DNA of 19,607 nucleotides, taken from NCBI GenBank assembly GCA_045569115.1, contig JBJKZS010000113.1, forward strand, positions 1 through 19,607. Reading direction: 5' to 3'. The translations under genes and the position numbers were made by a program. A model generated the notes under the pieces. It was not told the DNA's origin and ran no database searches. It worked only from the letters and a program-made list of their open reading frames with translations. Origin of the DNA: S15-B10 sp045569115. GTDB taxonomy: Bacteria > Fidelibacterota > Marinisomatia > Marinisomatales > S15-B10. Positions 1-8,478 of this stretch are shown here, one piece after another; position 1 is the first letter of the stretch; the number at the start of each line of letters is the position of its first letter.

Positions 1-3000
1 CTTTCAGCTTTATGGTATGGCCTTCCTGTGCAGCACCTATGGCATAAGTCAAAGACGCCATTGGACTATTCTCGCTACCTTCATTTAAATCACTACCATC
101 CGTGGCAACATACCAAATTGGACCAGCAAAAAATGGTCTGGCCATGATTTCCGCACTATATAGTCCTGATTGATTGGAATTATTAACAGCTTTTACTCGA
201 AAATAATATTGAGTGTTATTTATAAGACCGGTAACCGAATAAGTACTATCCGACGTTCTACCTACTGTATCCGCTTCTGTAGGTGAAAAGCCTGAAACTG
301 TGCTAGCCGCTACTAAATAATAGGATATATCTTTCTCAGTATTAGGGTTCCAAGTAAGATTAACACCTCCACCAACTGACTCAGCAACCACATTTTTCAC
401 AGATGAAGGATATGGGCTGGCACCAAGGGCACTCTCATAAGCACCTATATCAATATTTGTGCCACTTGGATTTGGTCGAACATTCCCTAAAATATCATTA
501 GTGGGAGCGGAAACTCCATCAAACGTAGCAGTACCCGCACCAATAAGATGAGAGGCCTCTGAAAGTGAGTAATCACCTGCACTGGCATTAACAAAACCCG
601 GTTCTATAACGGGTGAATGGTCGCCTCTAGAGGGATGATTTGATTTTCCCTTAATATTATTATAGTCATTAATAACCGTTAGATTATCTAAATAAGCATC
701 TAGATTCTGTTCCTGGATGTTTTGTTGTGATGAAGTATTTCCCCATACGATATTGTTAAAGGCATACAATTTTTCAGCAGAGTTACTACCCTGTACATAT
801 ACACCTGCACCATAATGTCCCCCTGAATTAGCATTGTCACTTTTGATATGGTTGTCTACTATAGTGGAGTTTATAATTCTACCTTCACCACTAACCCCCT
901 CCGAAATAGAATTATCATAGCTTCTAAGTCCATAACTATATATTGCAGCTCCATAACTAGTATGTGATTGAGTTGTATTGTTAATATTACTATGTGCAGT
1001 ATTATTGTAGAAAAGACTATTTACTATATGAAAAGGGGCATAATTTATAGAGATGGCACCACCATAAGCCCCTCTATTGCTTTTTGCTATATTGTTCTTA
1101 AAAATACATCTAACTATTCTTGTAATCGGCTCACCCTGATAGTGATCTTGGGAAAAAATAGCGCCACCTCTAGCACTATTATTATTATCTGAATTGGTTC
1201 GGTCTAGAATGTTACCATCAAAAATACAGTCATAGAAGGAAGCTGAAGCCCACTGCATATTAACAGCCCCACCTCCATGCCATCGTTCATAATCATTATG
1301 CACATTGCTTCTAAAAATAACTTTCTTGAAAACAGGGTTTGATCTACTCGCAATATACACAGATCCTCCCCTCTCAGCTTTGCCATTGTAAAGTGTCAAA
1401 CCGACTATCTGGTATGTAGAATCTTCATCATTGTTGAATACGAAGTGCAAATCTCTTCCTCCAGCATCTAAAATGGTGCTGTCAGCAGCATAATCGGGGT
1501 CACCCATTATCACTAGTGGCTTCAAACCATCAAAATCTATACCCCTGTTACTACTTCCAGAATGAGTCCCTTTTAAGACTACGATAGTATCACCGGTAAC
1601 CGCTTTTTCCATGGCGGTGCTTATACTATTTAGGGGAGCTGTTGAACTGCCTGTGTTGGTAGATATGCCTGAGGTAGAAACATACCATTTCGGACCCAAA
1701 AACTCAGGGGTTACTTTGATGGTGTCTGAAAAAATACTTGCCGCATCACTTGTATTAATAGCTCGCACTTTGAAATTATAACTAGACCCATTGGTAAGGC
1801 CTTTAATGACAGCAGTCGTATCTGTAGTGCTGTCAACAACAGAAAAAGCTCCATTTTTATCTTGAAAAACTTCGTAACGCTTAATGTCTGTTGCATTATC
1901 CGAAGAAATGAGAGAGACTTTATTTGGAGACCAGGTAAGCTTAGCTCCTTCCGTAACAGGCACCCCTTTTATTTGAGCAACAGGTAAGGGAGCGGTTGAA
2001 GAAGCAAGGGCATTTTCATAAGCACCAATATCAGGAACCGTGCCACGGGTAATTTTATTAATATCCTTAGTAGGTGCCACAATTCCTTCTTCGGTCCAGG
2101 TTGCTAACCCAGTACCAATTAAAGGTGAAGCATCATCAAGAGAAAAATCACCGTTATCAGAATCCTTAAATCCTGGAGTAATATCATAAATATGAGTGTC
2201 ATCAAAATTTCTCCCGGTAGAGTTCTCTATATTGCTATAATTCACAATAAACTTATGACCAGTACCATCATCCACATCTACATGCAATTGATTTGCAGGA
2301 ACACCGGCCCAATCACTACCATTCTGGATAGAACGACTACCCCAAATAATCGTATTAAGCATATATATTTTTCTATCATTACCCCAACCAGCATGGATAG
2401 CTGCACCATCAGCTGATCTATCCTCTTCCTTAGTCTCTACATAATTATCTACAAACGTGCAGTTTTTAAAAGTCGCTTTTCCACCTATATAAGCATTATC
2501 CGAATTATTATAGTATTGAATTTGAGCCCAAATAGCACCACCGTAGGCATTACCACAACAATCATTTGCACTAATGTCTATACCTCCTATGGCGCCATTA
2601 TTATCAAAAAGGCAGTTTGTAAATTCAGCTTCATTTTGAATGAAAATTGCCCCTCCTTTTGCCTCTTGTTTAGCTTTACTCTGATTGCCAATGAACTTGC
2701 ATCGATAAAATCTGACTGTCTTAGTCATAAGTGCATTGCTATTAGGATACTGAGTATATATGGCACCACCTTCACTATAGCCATCTGTATTTTCCGCCAA
2801 ATTGTCCTTAAAAACACAGTCCCTGAAAACGGGGCCAACACCAGAATCTAGGTATATAGAGCCACCATTGTATTCTTCTTTACCATTCCTGAAAGTAAAA
2901 CCGACAATCTGATGCGTAGAATCCTGTGAACCGTTAAAATATAAATGGCGGTTTTTTCCCTCAGCATCAAGGATAGTACTGTCAGGACCACCTGTGCTAA

Positions 3001-4711
3001 TCAAAACAAACGTTTTACTAGAAGTAATAACATCTCCGCCAAAATCATAATAACTAAGTGTTCCATCACTGGCCAAACTTGGCTTTACCTTAATGGTGTC
3101 GCCAGCGGTAAGATTGCTATTATTAGACTCTATTGCCTTTTGGAGAGTTTGAAATGAAGAGGCTGACGCTTTACCATCATTATTGTCATCATCACCATTT
3201 TTTGAATCCACCCACCAAGCCCGAGAAGCAGTAATGCTGACAGCTAACGATTTTGTGCTTTCATTACTTGCATTATCTACCGCTGAAATTTTATAATAAT
3301 ATTTTGTGCCCCCCGTAAGACCGGAAATACTTATGGAGTTTGTAGTTGGTTCAGTAGAATATTTTGTATAGGTGCTGTTATCAGTACTGGTATAAACATA
3401 ATACTTTGCTAAATCACTTTCTGAATTCGCTGTCCATGAAAGGGATGCACCACCATAGTAAGAAGATGCAGCTAATCCAGAAGGAGCTGACGGTGCAGTA
3501 CTATCATATGCATAAACGCGGACATGGCCAGCATTTGACCCCCCATCATCATCCCCAATAGCCCCGATTGCTACTCGGTCACCATCGGAGTCCAGGGAAA
3601 CAGCATAACCGGAATTATCAGATGAGCTTTCCCCATCTATATCACCACCTAACTGGCTCCAGCTATTACTGCTGTATCCATAAATGCGGGTATGGCCGGC
3701 ATCATTCCCACCACCATCATTAGCATAAGCACCTACAGCCAGTCGGTCACCATCGGAGTCTAGGGAAACAGCATAACCGGAATAATCATAGCTTGCCTCT
3801 CCATTAATATCACTACCTAGCTGGCTCCAACTGCTACTGCTATATTCGTAAACCTCAACATAGCCGGCATTAGTCCCACCACCATCATTAAGATAACCAC
3901 CTATGGCCACCCTATCGCCGTCAGAATCAAGAGAAATAGATCCAGCACCATAACTGAAATAATCATTGGAAGCTTCCCCGTCTATATCACCACCCAACTT
4001 GTTCCAACTTCCACCACTGTATCCATAAATGCGGACCGTACCCTTATTACTATCATGTCTATAACTTCCAACAGCCACTTTATCCCCATCGGAATCAAGA
4101 GAAACAGACCACCCGGCATAATCTCCCGCAACTTCTCCATCAATATCACTGCCCACCTGACTCCAGCTTCCACTACTATATGCATAAACTCGGGCGTGAC
4201 CACGGCCAGAACCATTATAATAAGCTCCTATAGCCACTCGGTCACCATCGGAGTCCAGGGAAACAGACCAACCGGACTGATCACTGCTTGACTCTCCATC
4301 AATATCACTGCCCAACTGACTCCAGCTTCCACTACTGTATCCATAAATGCGGACCGTGCCCTTATTACTATCGTGACTAGAACTTCCAATAGCCACTACA
4401 TCCCCATCAGAATCAAGAGAAATACTTCTAGCAGAATAATCATTCGTTGCAGATCCATCAATATCACTGCCCAACTGACTCCAGCTTCCACTACTGTATC
4501 CGTACACACGGACATGACCCTTATTACCATCGTGTTTATAACTTCCAATAGCCACTACATCCCCATCAGAATCAAGAGAAACAGTATTACCAAACTCATC
4601 CGAAGCTACTGCTCCATCAATATCACCGCCTAGCTGAGCATAACCCTGACCCTTAAGAAAAAAAGGTGCTAGGAGGAGACTAATAAACAATAATTTTTTG
4701 TTGAGAATCAT
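1..4711 (-). CDS. Large secreted modular surface protein: beta-propeller, then FN3 / beta-helix modules (3' end off window)
   Basis: I read the frame codon by codon from the ATG at 4711 to the left edge without finding a stop, about 1570 residues; the C-terminus lies outside. It opens with a signal peptide (MILNKKLLFISLLL, cleavage near residue 21). Residues about 23-402 are seven repeats with a conserved SLDSDGD core and a WSQLGSDIDG-like strand, resembling FG-GAP/integrin-type propellers. FN3-like domains follow at about 403-490, 906-1002 and 1433-1525. Each is followed by a right-handed beta-helix region (about 495-905, 1004-1432, and from 1528), opening with WWVDS, WYVST or WYVAT and closing with DIGAYE. 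Such proteins are known from FCB bacteria as large secreted or adhesion proteins, often with a C-terminal sorting domain. The start is 13 bases past the upstream gene's stop and no Shine-Dalgarno site is visible. Surface location is inferred; ligand or substrate is unknown. Confidence 0.88.
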   Translation of the reverse strand, partial: MILNKKLLFISLLLAPFFLKGQGYAQLGGDIDGAVASDEFGNTVSLDSDGDVVAIGSYKHDGNKGHVRVYGYSSGSWSQLGSDIDGSATNDYSARSISLDSDGDVVAIGSSSHDSNKGTVRIYGYSSGSWSQLGSDIDGESSSDQSGWSVSLDSDGDRVAIGAYYNGSGRGHARVYAYSSGSWSQVGSDIDGEVAGDYAGWSVSLDSDGDKVAVGSYRHDSNKGTVRIYGYSGGSWNKLGGDIDGEASNDYFSYGAGSISLDSDGDRVAIGGYLNDGGGTNAGYVEVYEYSSSSWSQLGSDINGEASYDYSGYAVSLDSDGDRLAVGAYANDGGGNDAGHTRIYGYSSNSWSQLGGDIDGESSSDNSGYAVSLDSDGDRVAIGAIGDDDGGSNAGHVRVYAYDSTAPSAPSGLAASSYYGGASLSWTANSESDLAKYYVYTSTDNSTYTKYSTEPTTNSISISGLTGGTKYYYKISAVDNASNESTKSLAVSITASRAWWVDSKNGDDDNNDGKASASSFQTLQKAIESNNSNLTAGDTIKVKPSLASDGTLSYYDFGGDVITSSKTFVLISTGGPDSTILDAEGKNRHLYFNGSQDSTHQIVGFTFRNGKEEYNGGSIYLDSGVGPVFRDCVFKDNLAENTDGYSEGGAIYTQYPNSNALMTKTVRFYRCKFIGNQSKAKQEAKGGAIFIQNEAEFTNCLFDNNGAIGGIDISANDCCGNAYGGAIWAQIQYYNNSDNAYIGGKATFKNCTFVDNYVETKEEDRSADGAAIHAGWGNDRKIYMLNTIIWGSRSIQNGSDWAGVPANQLHVDVDDGTGHKFIVNYSNIENSTGRNFDDTHIYDITPGFKDSDNGDFSLDDASPLIGTGLATWTEEGIVAPTKDINKITRGTVPDIGAYENALASSTAPLPVAQIKGVPVTEGAKLTWSPNKVSLISSDNATDIKRYEVFQDKNGAFSVVDSTTDTTAVIKGLTNGSSYNFKVRAINTSDAASIFSDTIKVTPEFLGPKWYVSTSGISTNTGSSTAPLNSISTAMEKAVTGDTIVVLKGTHSGSSNRGIDFDGLKPLVIMGDPDYAADSTILDAGGRDLHFVFNNDEDSTYQIVGLTLYNGKAERGGSVYIASRSNPVFKKVIFRSNVHNDYERWHGGGAVNMQWASASFYDCIFDGNILDRTNSDNNNSARGGAIFSQDHYQGEPITRIVRCIFKNNIAKSNRGAYGGAISINYAPFHIVNSLFYNNTAHSNINNTTQSHTSYGAAIYSYGLRSYDNSISEGVSGEGRIINSTIVDNHIKSDNANSGGHYGAGVYVQGSNSAEKLYAFNNIVWGNTSSQQNIQEQNLDAYLDNLTVINDYNNIKGKSNHPSRGDHSPVIEPGFVNASAGDYSLSEASHLIGAGTATFDGVSAPTNDILGNVRPNPSGTNIDIGAYESALGASPYPSSVKNVVAESVGGGVNLTWNPNTEKDISYYLVAASTVSGFSPTEADTVGRTSDSTYSVTGLINNTQYYFRVKAVNNSNQSGLYSAEIMARPFFAGPIWYVATDGSDLNEGSENSPMASLTYAIGAAQEGHTIKLK
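3503..4648 (-). repeat. Tandem in-frame coding repeats of the seven-bladed propeller
   Basis: The coding DNA for the SLDSDGD core recurs at about 4561, 4402, 4243, 4084, 3916, 3748 and 3580. Spacing is 159 bases (53 codons) three times and then 168 bases (56 codons) three times, the longer unit carrying an extra NDGGG-type loop. Neighbouring units share long stretches of identical DNA (for example from about 4298 and from about 4457), which suggests recent duplication or gene conversion. Confidence 0.9.
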
Positions 4712-4724
4712 GATTTTTTACTAA

Positions 4725-5492
4725 TTAGTTACCTGGTAAACTTGGAGGCTCAGGCAATTCATCGCTGCCCCCTTCAAGGAGACCTGAATCATATGCATAA
4801 TATCCGCCGCCACCAACAGCCGCCAGTAAAAGAAGCCACATAAGACCTTTACCCCGTGCTTTAGGTGCTCCAGCAGCAGCTGGTGCCTGGGCTACAGGCT
4901 GAGAAGCTGCCTCCTGAGCCATCCCAGGGAAGCGACCTGGAGGAGGTGCTATATCAATAAGTCGCCAGGAAATCATTTCTATCTCCGTAATAAGGCCATC
5001 AATGGGGCCACTATAGGTTCGATTAACCGAACGGACAATAGCACCATCTTCAACGGCAAACATTCGAACATCTATAGTATAACTGCTACCAATCTTTCCA
5101 ATAGAACCGGTAGCCATCTGAGACACACCCAAAAGTTTTCCAACTTCTACCGCACACTCAGAAGATACACAACCGGTCTGCTGGAATCCCTGTTCATCAA
5201 GTATTTCTGCCATCTGACCACGTTCCACTATAGTTACAGCACCGGTAGACACCAACTCAGAACGCATTCTGTCGGTCAAAGTCTGAGCTTCAAGGGCTGA
5301 AATTCCTCGCCCTTCCAGATCGATAATAGCGACAACAAGCTTACCTGAACCCTCAGCAGTTTGGCTTATCATAGCATCATTAACCTGAGCCGGCCCCACA
5401 CTTTGTTGACCAGCTAAAGGAGCGGTGATTGAAAAAACAAAGGTCGTCCAGCTCAGAAAAATAGCTGTTGATTTCATTAAAGATTTAAACAT
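4725..5492 (-). CDS. CsgG/LpoB-like envelope protein with C-terminal membrane segment
   Basis: A 255-residue protein with an N-terminal signal or anchor segment (residues 6-28). Residues about 50-170 form a CsgG-like domain: VVAIIDLEGRGIS, then TLTDRMRSELV, VERGQMAEIL, and LLGVSQMATGSIGKIG followed by YTIDVRMF. The family includes curli-secretion CsgG and the PBP activator LpoB; related domains are common in FCB genomes next to LPP20-like proteins. There is no lipobox cysteine. After an Ala/Pro-rich linker (about 180-205) comes a hydrophobic Leu/Gly segment (about 206-223) and a Pro/acidic tail, so it may be membrane-anchored at the C-terminus. Cys108 and Cys113 (GCVSSEC) could form a disulfide. 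The start could instead be the Met at residue 6 (5477); neither has a clear ribosome site. It lies 13 bases before the large surface-protein gene, so the two are probably cotranscribed. Exact role unknown. Confidence 0.8.
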   Translation of the reverse strand: MFKSLMKSTAIFLSWTTFVFSITAPLAGQQSVGPAQVNDAMISQTAEGSGKLVVAIIDLEGRGISALEAQTLTDRMRSELVSTGAVTIVERGQMAEILDEQGFQQTGCVSSECAVEVGKLLGVSQMATGSIGKIGSSYTIDVRMFAVEDGAIVRSVNRTYSGPIDGLITEIEMISWRLIDIAPPPGRFPGMAQEAASQPVAQAPAAAGAPKARGKGLMWLLLLAAVGGGGYYAYDSGLLEGGSDELPEPPSLPGN

Positions 5493-5576
5493 GACTTATC
5501 CAGTTTTAATTGATCTCTTGACTAAACGATTAAGGTAAGCATTATGGATAAATGCTAGCTGGTAACCGTGCATCAT

Positions 5577-6176
5577 TTAGCCTGAGTTTTTCTCTCCATC
5601 TTGCAATAATAGTTCATCAATGAGTGCTGACAGCTCCCCCTCGAAGTCTTCTTCTTCATTGAAGCCTCGCTTGATAAGCTTAATGGTACGATATTTATCT
5701 AATACAAACAATCTTGGTAGCATCTTATCAGGAACATATCTTTCCATGGCCATGCCATAGGTGTCTAAAAGAAGTGGCATTGTTAATCCACGTTCCTCAA
5801 GAAAAGGTTTTGGCTGAGGGGCGTCAGCATACTGAGGAACGGAACGAGTAGCATCAGTAATATCTACCAAAAAGATACGTACATCCTCATCCTGATATTT
5901 TTGCCAAAGATTTTCCAAATGAGGCAACTCTTTCATACATGGTTGACACCAGGTAGCAAAAAAGCTTACCAATACAACATGGCGCGTAGGCTGGGAAGCA
6001 GGACGAGAAAGCCTTTCTCCAGTCCAACGTGTAAGCAATTCATATTTTCCATCCAAAGTTCTAAGTGCAAACTTTGGTGCCTCATCACCGACCTTAAGTT
6101 CTTCAATATCATTTTGAGCAAAAAGAGAAAGCGGTAAAACCGCAACAATTAAAAAAGCCCCTATTTTTTGAAACAT
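5577..6176 (-). CDS. TlpA/ResA-type periplasmic thioredoxin-like protein
   Basis: A 199-residue secreted thioredoxin-fold protein. The signal peptide covers residues 1-20, ending LPLSLFA before QND. The AhpC/TSA-type opening VGDEAPKFALRTLDGK is at 29-44. The redox centre WCQPC is at 76-80 after the VLVSFFAT strand, and the cis-proline is probably P144 in MLPRLFV. The family carries out thiol-disulfide exchange on exported proteins, for example in cytochrome c maturation or disulfide reduction. No cytochrome gene is nearby; the neighbours are envelope proteins, and the CsgG-like product downstream has two close cysteines, so it may be a client (inference). An AGGAG ribosome site (complement of 6182-6188) lies just before the ATG. 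It probably belongs to the minus-strand cluster, being 31 bases after the LPP20-like gene. Confidence 0.9.
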   Translation of the reverse strand: MFQKIGAFLIVAVLPLSLFAQNDIEELKVGDEAPKFALRTLDGKYELLTRWTGERLSRPASQPTRHVVLVSFFATWCQPCMKELPHLENLWQKYQDEDVRIFLVDITDATRSVPQYADAPQPKPFLEERGLTMPLLLDTYGMAMERYVPDKMLPRLFVLDKYRTIKLIKRGFNEEEDFEGELSALIDELLLQDGEKNSG

Positions 6177-6207
6177 ATCTATTCTCCTAGAATCTCTAAT
6201 TAAACTT

Positions 6208-7125
6208 TTAGTCTATAAGAATCATTACTTTGCAGTTTCCAAGAAATTGACCTGAACTATCTGCATTTTTTACTCGAGAAACATCGGCGGCGGCAAGAAC
6301 AAGGTCTGTTTTATTACCACCTTGGGTCCCCACACCTTTCACCACTAAAGGATTCCCAGTTACTCGAGGGTCTTGCTGAGCCTGCTCCAGATTCTTTGAA
6401 TACCCCACTACACCAAATTTAATAGCATAATCTCTGGTAAAATTTCCAGGGCCATAAACAATTCCACCATTTTGGTCTACAATTTTTGGAGACATGGCTG
6501 GTCTTATACCCAGACCGCGTGCATCTACAATAAGTCCCGTTACCGTTCCCGGATTAGGCGCTGCTGGTGCCGCAGCCGAGGAAGCTGGCGCTGACCCAGG
6601 AGCTGGTGGTGCTGGCGTGGCAGCAAAGCCCGCAGGTGGCAATATAATTTGTGATATTCCAGACATATGCACTTCCATTTCAAGCTCAATAGATGTATCG
6701 CTAAGGTAACGAATATCGCTACTACCGCCTCTACCATCGCCATCTATATCTCTAATTCGTGCGCCTTTTACCATTCCCTCTACACTGGTTTTTACCACAT
6801 CGTTTTCTATGGCAGCACCTCGAACGGTTGTCTCTGACGAAACTGTTACAGCCATAACAGCTTCCAATAGATTTCTCATTGCATCCACTTTAGCAGCCCT
6901 GACAGCTGTGGCACGAGCCATACCTGGATTTTGTGCAAGAGGCGAAATAGCCCCGATTCCAGTGGCTACGATGAAACCATTAGAATAATTCATGGCTCCA
7001 CCATTTACTTCTTCAACAGCATCTGTAGCACCCCAACCCCAGCCTTGAGCTGAAAGAAAAGATCCAAAAAGCATGAAAACAAAAGCTACTAAAAACAAAG
7101 AAGATGATTTATTACATCGTTTCAT
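6208..7125 (-). CDS. LPP20-like secreted protein with Ala/Pro linker and C-terminal domain
   Basis: A 305-residue protein from the chosen start at 7125. The signal peptide is residues 1-26 (ending FGSFLSA before QGWGWG). Residues about 53-157 match the LPP20/FlgT N-terminal type domain: ARATAVRAAKVDAMRNLLEA, then VSSETTVRGA, VEGMVKGARI and a closing SIELEMEVHM strand. An Ala/Pro linker spans about 165-192. The C-terminal region (194-305) begins VTGLIVDARGLGIRPAMSP and recurs in this protein type. The function of the family is poorly known; its best-studied relatives are Helicobacter lipoprotein LPP20 and the flagellar protein FlgT. An in-frame ATG at 7137 overlaps the stop of the gene before it, but the 7125 start has GGAGA five bases ahead and gives the cleaner signal peptide. 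It is part of the envelope cluster. Confidence 0.82.
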   Translation of the reverse strand: MKRCNKSSSLFLVAFVFMLFGSFLSAQGWGWGATDAVEEVNGGAMNYSNGFIVATGIGAISPLAQNPGMARATAVRAAKVDAMRNLLEAVMAVTVSSETTVRGAAIENDVVKTSVEGMVKGARIRDIDGDGRGGSSDIRYLSDTSIELEMEVHMSGISQIILPPAGFAATPAPPAPGSAPASSAAAPAAPNPGTVTGLIVDARGLGIRPAMSPKIVDQNGGIVYGPGNFTRDYAIKFGVVGYSKNLEQAQQDPRVTGNPLVVKGVGTQGGNKTDLVLAAADVSRVKNADSSGQFLGNCKVMILID

Positions 7126-7130
7126 CGTAT

Positions 7131-7135
7131 TCTCC
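7131..7135 (-). promoter_or_regulatory. Ribosome binding site deciding the start of the LPP20-like gene
   Basis: GGAGA on the minus strand lies five bases before the ATG at 7125. It overlaps the alternative ATG at 7137, which itself has no upstream site. This favours the shorter form of the protein. Confidence 0.6.
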
Positions 7136-7136
7136 A

Positions 7137-8261
7137 TTACTGAGATATTTGAGCTGAAATTCTATTGCCTGAAAGTCCCGTAACCTGAATAGTTACACCC
7201 TGGGCTTGATTTTGCATCAATGCCATTGCAAGATCTTGGGATTTACCTTCATACATTATCTGAAATTCAGCTATACCATTATTAAACCCTTTTTCAAAAG
7301 CACTCTCAATGCCAGGAATTGTTTGTGACTTTAAATGATTTCCAAGTGTCATATAGCCCATAAAATCAACATTTTCCACCACAAGAAAGACGTTCACAGC
7401 GTTTGCCTGTTGAGTGCTCCACTTTTTAATTAATTGATTAATGATATCTGTTCCGAGTTTTTCAGAAGCCATATTAACTGCACTGATGCCAGCAGTCGAG
7501 GGTGAAATATGAGGCTTCTTCCCTCGAGCCTGGGGCACAATGGCCAAAAGCTCACCAGTATCAGCTCGAACAATCTTACCATTTACATCCGCTTGACCTG
7601 AAGTCATGGTAAAGTTCCCAGCTTTGATCTCTCCTCCAGATGATATTTTTGCTGTTCCAATTACAATAATATCAGCACCAAGCATGCTAGCAATTTTTGA
7701 TGCTGCCGATACATCACCAGCTAATGCCTGAGTATAATCAGCCTCGCCTTGAAGCGCCTGGACTAATTGTCTATCCACTACATCAAATCCTTTATCATAG
7801 AACATTTTAATGAGTTGCGTCTCGGCGAAATCTGTTGAAGTATTATCAATTAGGTTTTCTTCTCGAACCATAAAAATTATTTTTGGCCGATTCATGGCGT
7901 TCAGGAGTGTCTGCACAGCCATCTCATCTTTCAGAATTTCATCTAAAATTTCTGTTACTACAGCATCGATTGTTACAGTCCATAAGCCATCTGGACCCTG
8001 AACTTTATCTTTGACAGTAAATGTTTTGACGAAACCACTTGATTTCGCATAAATATTATCGGAAAATAAAACGGAGTTTTTTACCACAGTTTCCGATGAC
8101 ATAACAGAACCAACACCAATTTCTACGGCTGCACGCTTTGCCTGTTCAATGGCGGCATCCTCTGTCATGCCAAACCCATCGGCAGTAATAGTGGATCCTT
8201 GTCCATAAAGACCCACAATCATAAAGACAAAATAGAAATGGAGCCTCAGAAAAGTTTTCAT
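7137..8261 (-). CDS. FlgT-like secreted envelope protein
   Basis: A 374-residue protein with a signal peptide (1-20, ending IVGLYG before QGSTI). Residues about 22-110 look like the FlgT N-terminal/LPP20-like domain: AIEQAKRAAVEIGVGSVMSS with a later DAVVTEIL strand. Residues about 125-270 resemble the CsgG/TolB-like middle domain, with PKIIFMV, then ETQLIKMFYDKGFDVVDRQ and ASMLGADIIVIGTAKIS. A further domain follows to the C-terminus. In Vibrio, FlgT forms part of a flagellar ring; no flagellar gene is visible here, so only the fold is claimed. This is the first gene of the five-gene minus-strand cluster. An AAGGGGA ribosome site precedes the ATG, and its stop overlaps the alternative start of the next gene by one base. 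Confidence 0.78.
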   Translation of the reverse strand: MKTFLRLHFYFVFMIVGLYGQGSTITADGFGMTEDAAIEQAKRAAVEIGVGSVMSSETVVKNSVLFSDNIYAKSSGFVKTFTVKDKVQGPDGLWTVTIDAVVTEILDEILKDEMAVQTLLNAMNRPKIIFMVREENLIDNTSTDFAETQLIKMFYDKGFDVVDRQLVQALQGEADYTQALAGDVSAASKIASMLGADIIVIGTAKISSGGEIKAGNFTMTSGQADVNGKIVRADTGELLAIVPQARGKKPHISPSTAGISAVNMASEKLGTDIINQLIKKWSTQQANAVNVFLVVENVDFMGYMTLGNHLKSQTIPGIESAFEKGFNNGIAEFQIMYEGKSQDLAMALMQNQAQGVTIQVTGLSGNRISAQISQ

Positions 8262-8478
8262 TCAGTTCCCCTTTCGACTTCTACGTACCATATAGCAAAG
8301 TCAATCTATTCAAGATCCCCGTGAAATTCAATTAGAATTGTTCTCAAATTTTATTACGCTAGAACATAAGACAAAGTCATTAGCAAAAAATGTGACCCCC
8401 ATCAAATTTCAAGCAAAGGTGTTTTTTTTGCCATATAAGGCGACTATATTTTTATTGAAACTTTTGGAGAAACAACCA
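8262..8478. promoter_or_regulatory. Divergent intergenic region between the envelope cluster and the TPR-SLH lipoprotein gene
   Basis: This 217-base gap separates two outward-facing genes, so it must carry promoters for both. On the minus strand, TTGAAT followed after 17 bases by TAGATT is a possible -35/-10 pair. On the plus strand, AT-rich blocks such as TATATT (8445-8450) are present without a well-spaced -35. No operator or riboswitch could be recognised. Confidence 0.4.
8466..8470 (+). promoter_or_regulatory. Ribosome binding site deciding the start of the TPR-SLH lipoprotein
   Basis: GGAGA lies eight bases before the ATG at 8479. The frame is open back to a TTG at 8338, but that extension has no ribosome site and would bury the lipoprotein signal peptide 47 residues inside. 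Confidence 0.65.

Noticed and set aside
968..4633. Several short open frames of 65-111 codons on the plus strand and in other minus frames
   Set aside because: They lie opposite or out of frame with the continuous large gene from 4711, show no ribosome sites and translate to low-complexity Ser/Thr/Ile-rich peptides typical of antisense shadows.
3503..4648. Regularly spaced direct repeats that could suggest a CRISPR array
   Set aside because: The period is 159 or 168 bases, always a multiple of three, and the repeats are in frame within one long open frame encoding propeller blades.
5538..5556. Hairpin AGCATT/AATGCT between the thioredoxin and CsgG-like genes
   Set aside because: It has a seven-base loop and no T-tract in either direction, so it is neither a convincing terminator nor a recognised riboswitch.
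6494..6743. Plus-strand and shifted-frame open frames rich in Ala, Gly and Pro
   Set aside because: They are shadows of the Ala/Pro linker of the LPP20-like gene, whose own frame has a signal peptide and family motifs.
8338..8478. N-terminal extension of the TPR-SLH lipoprotein from a TTG at 8338
   Set aside because: It would bury a clear lipoprotein signal peptide, whereas the ATG at 8479 has a well-placed GGAGA.
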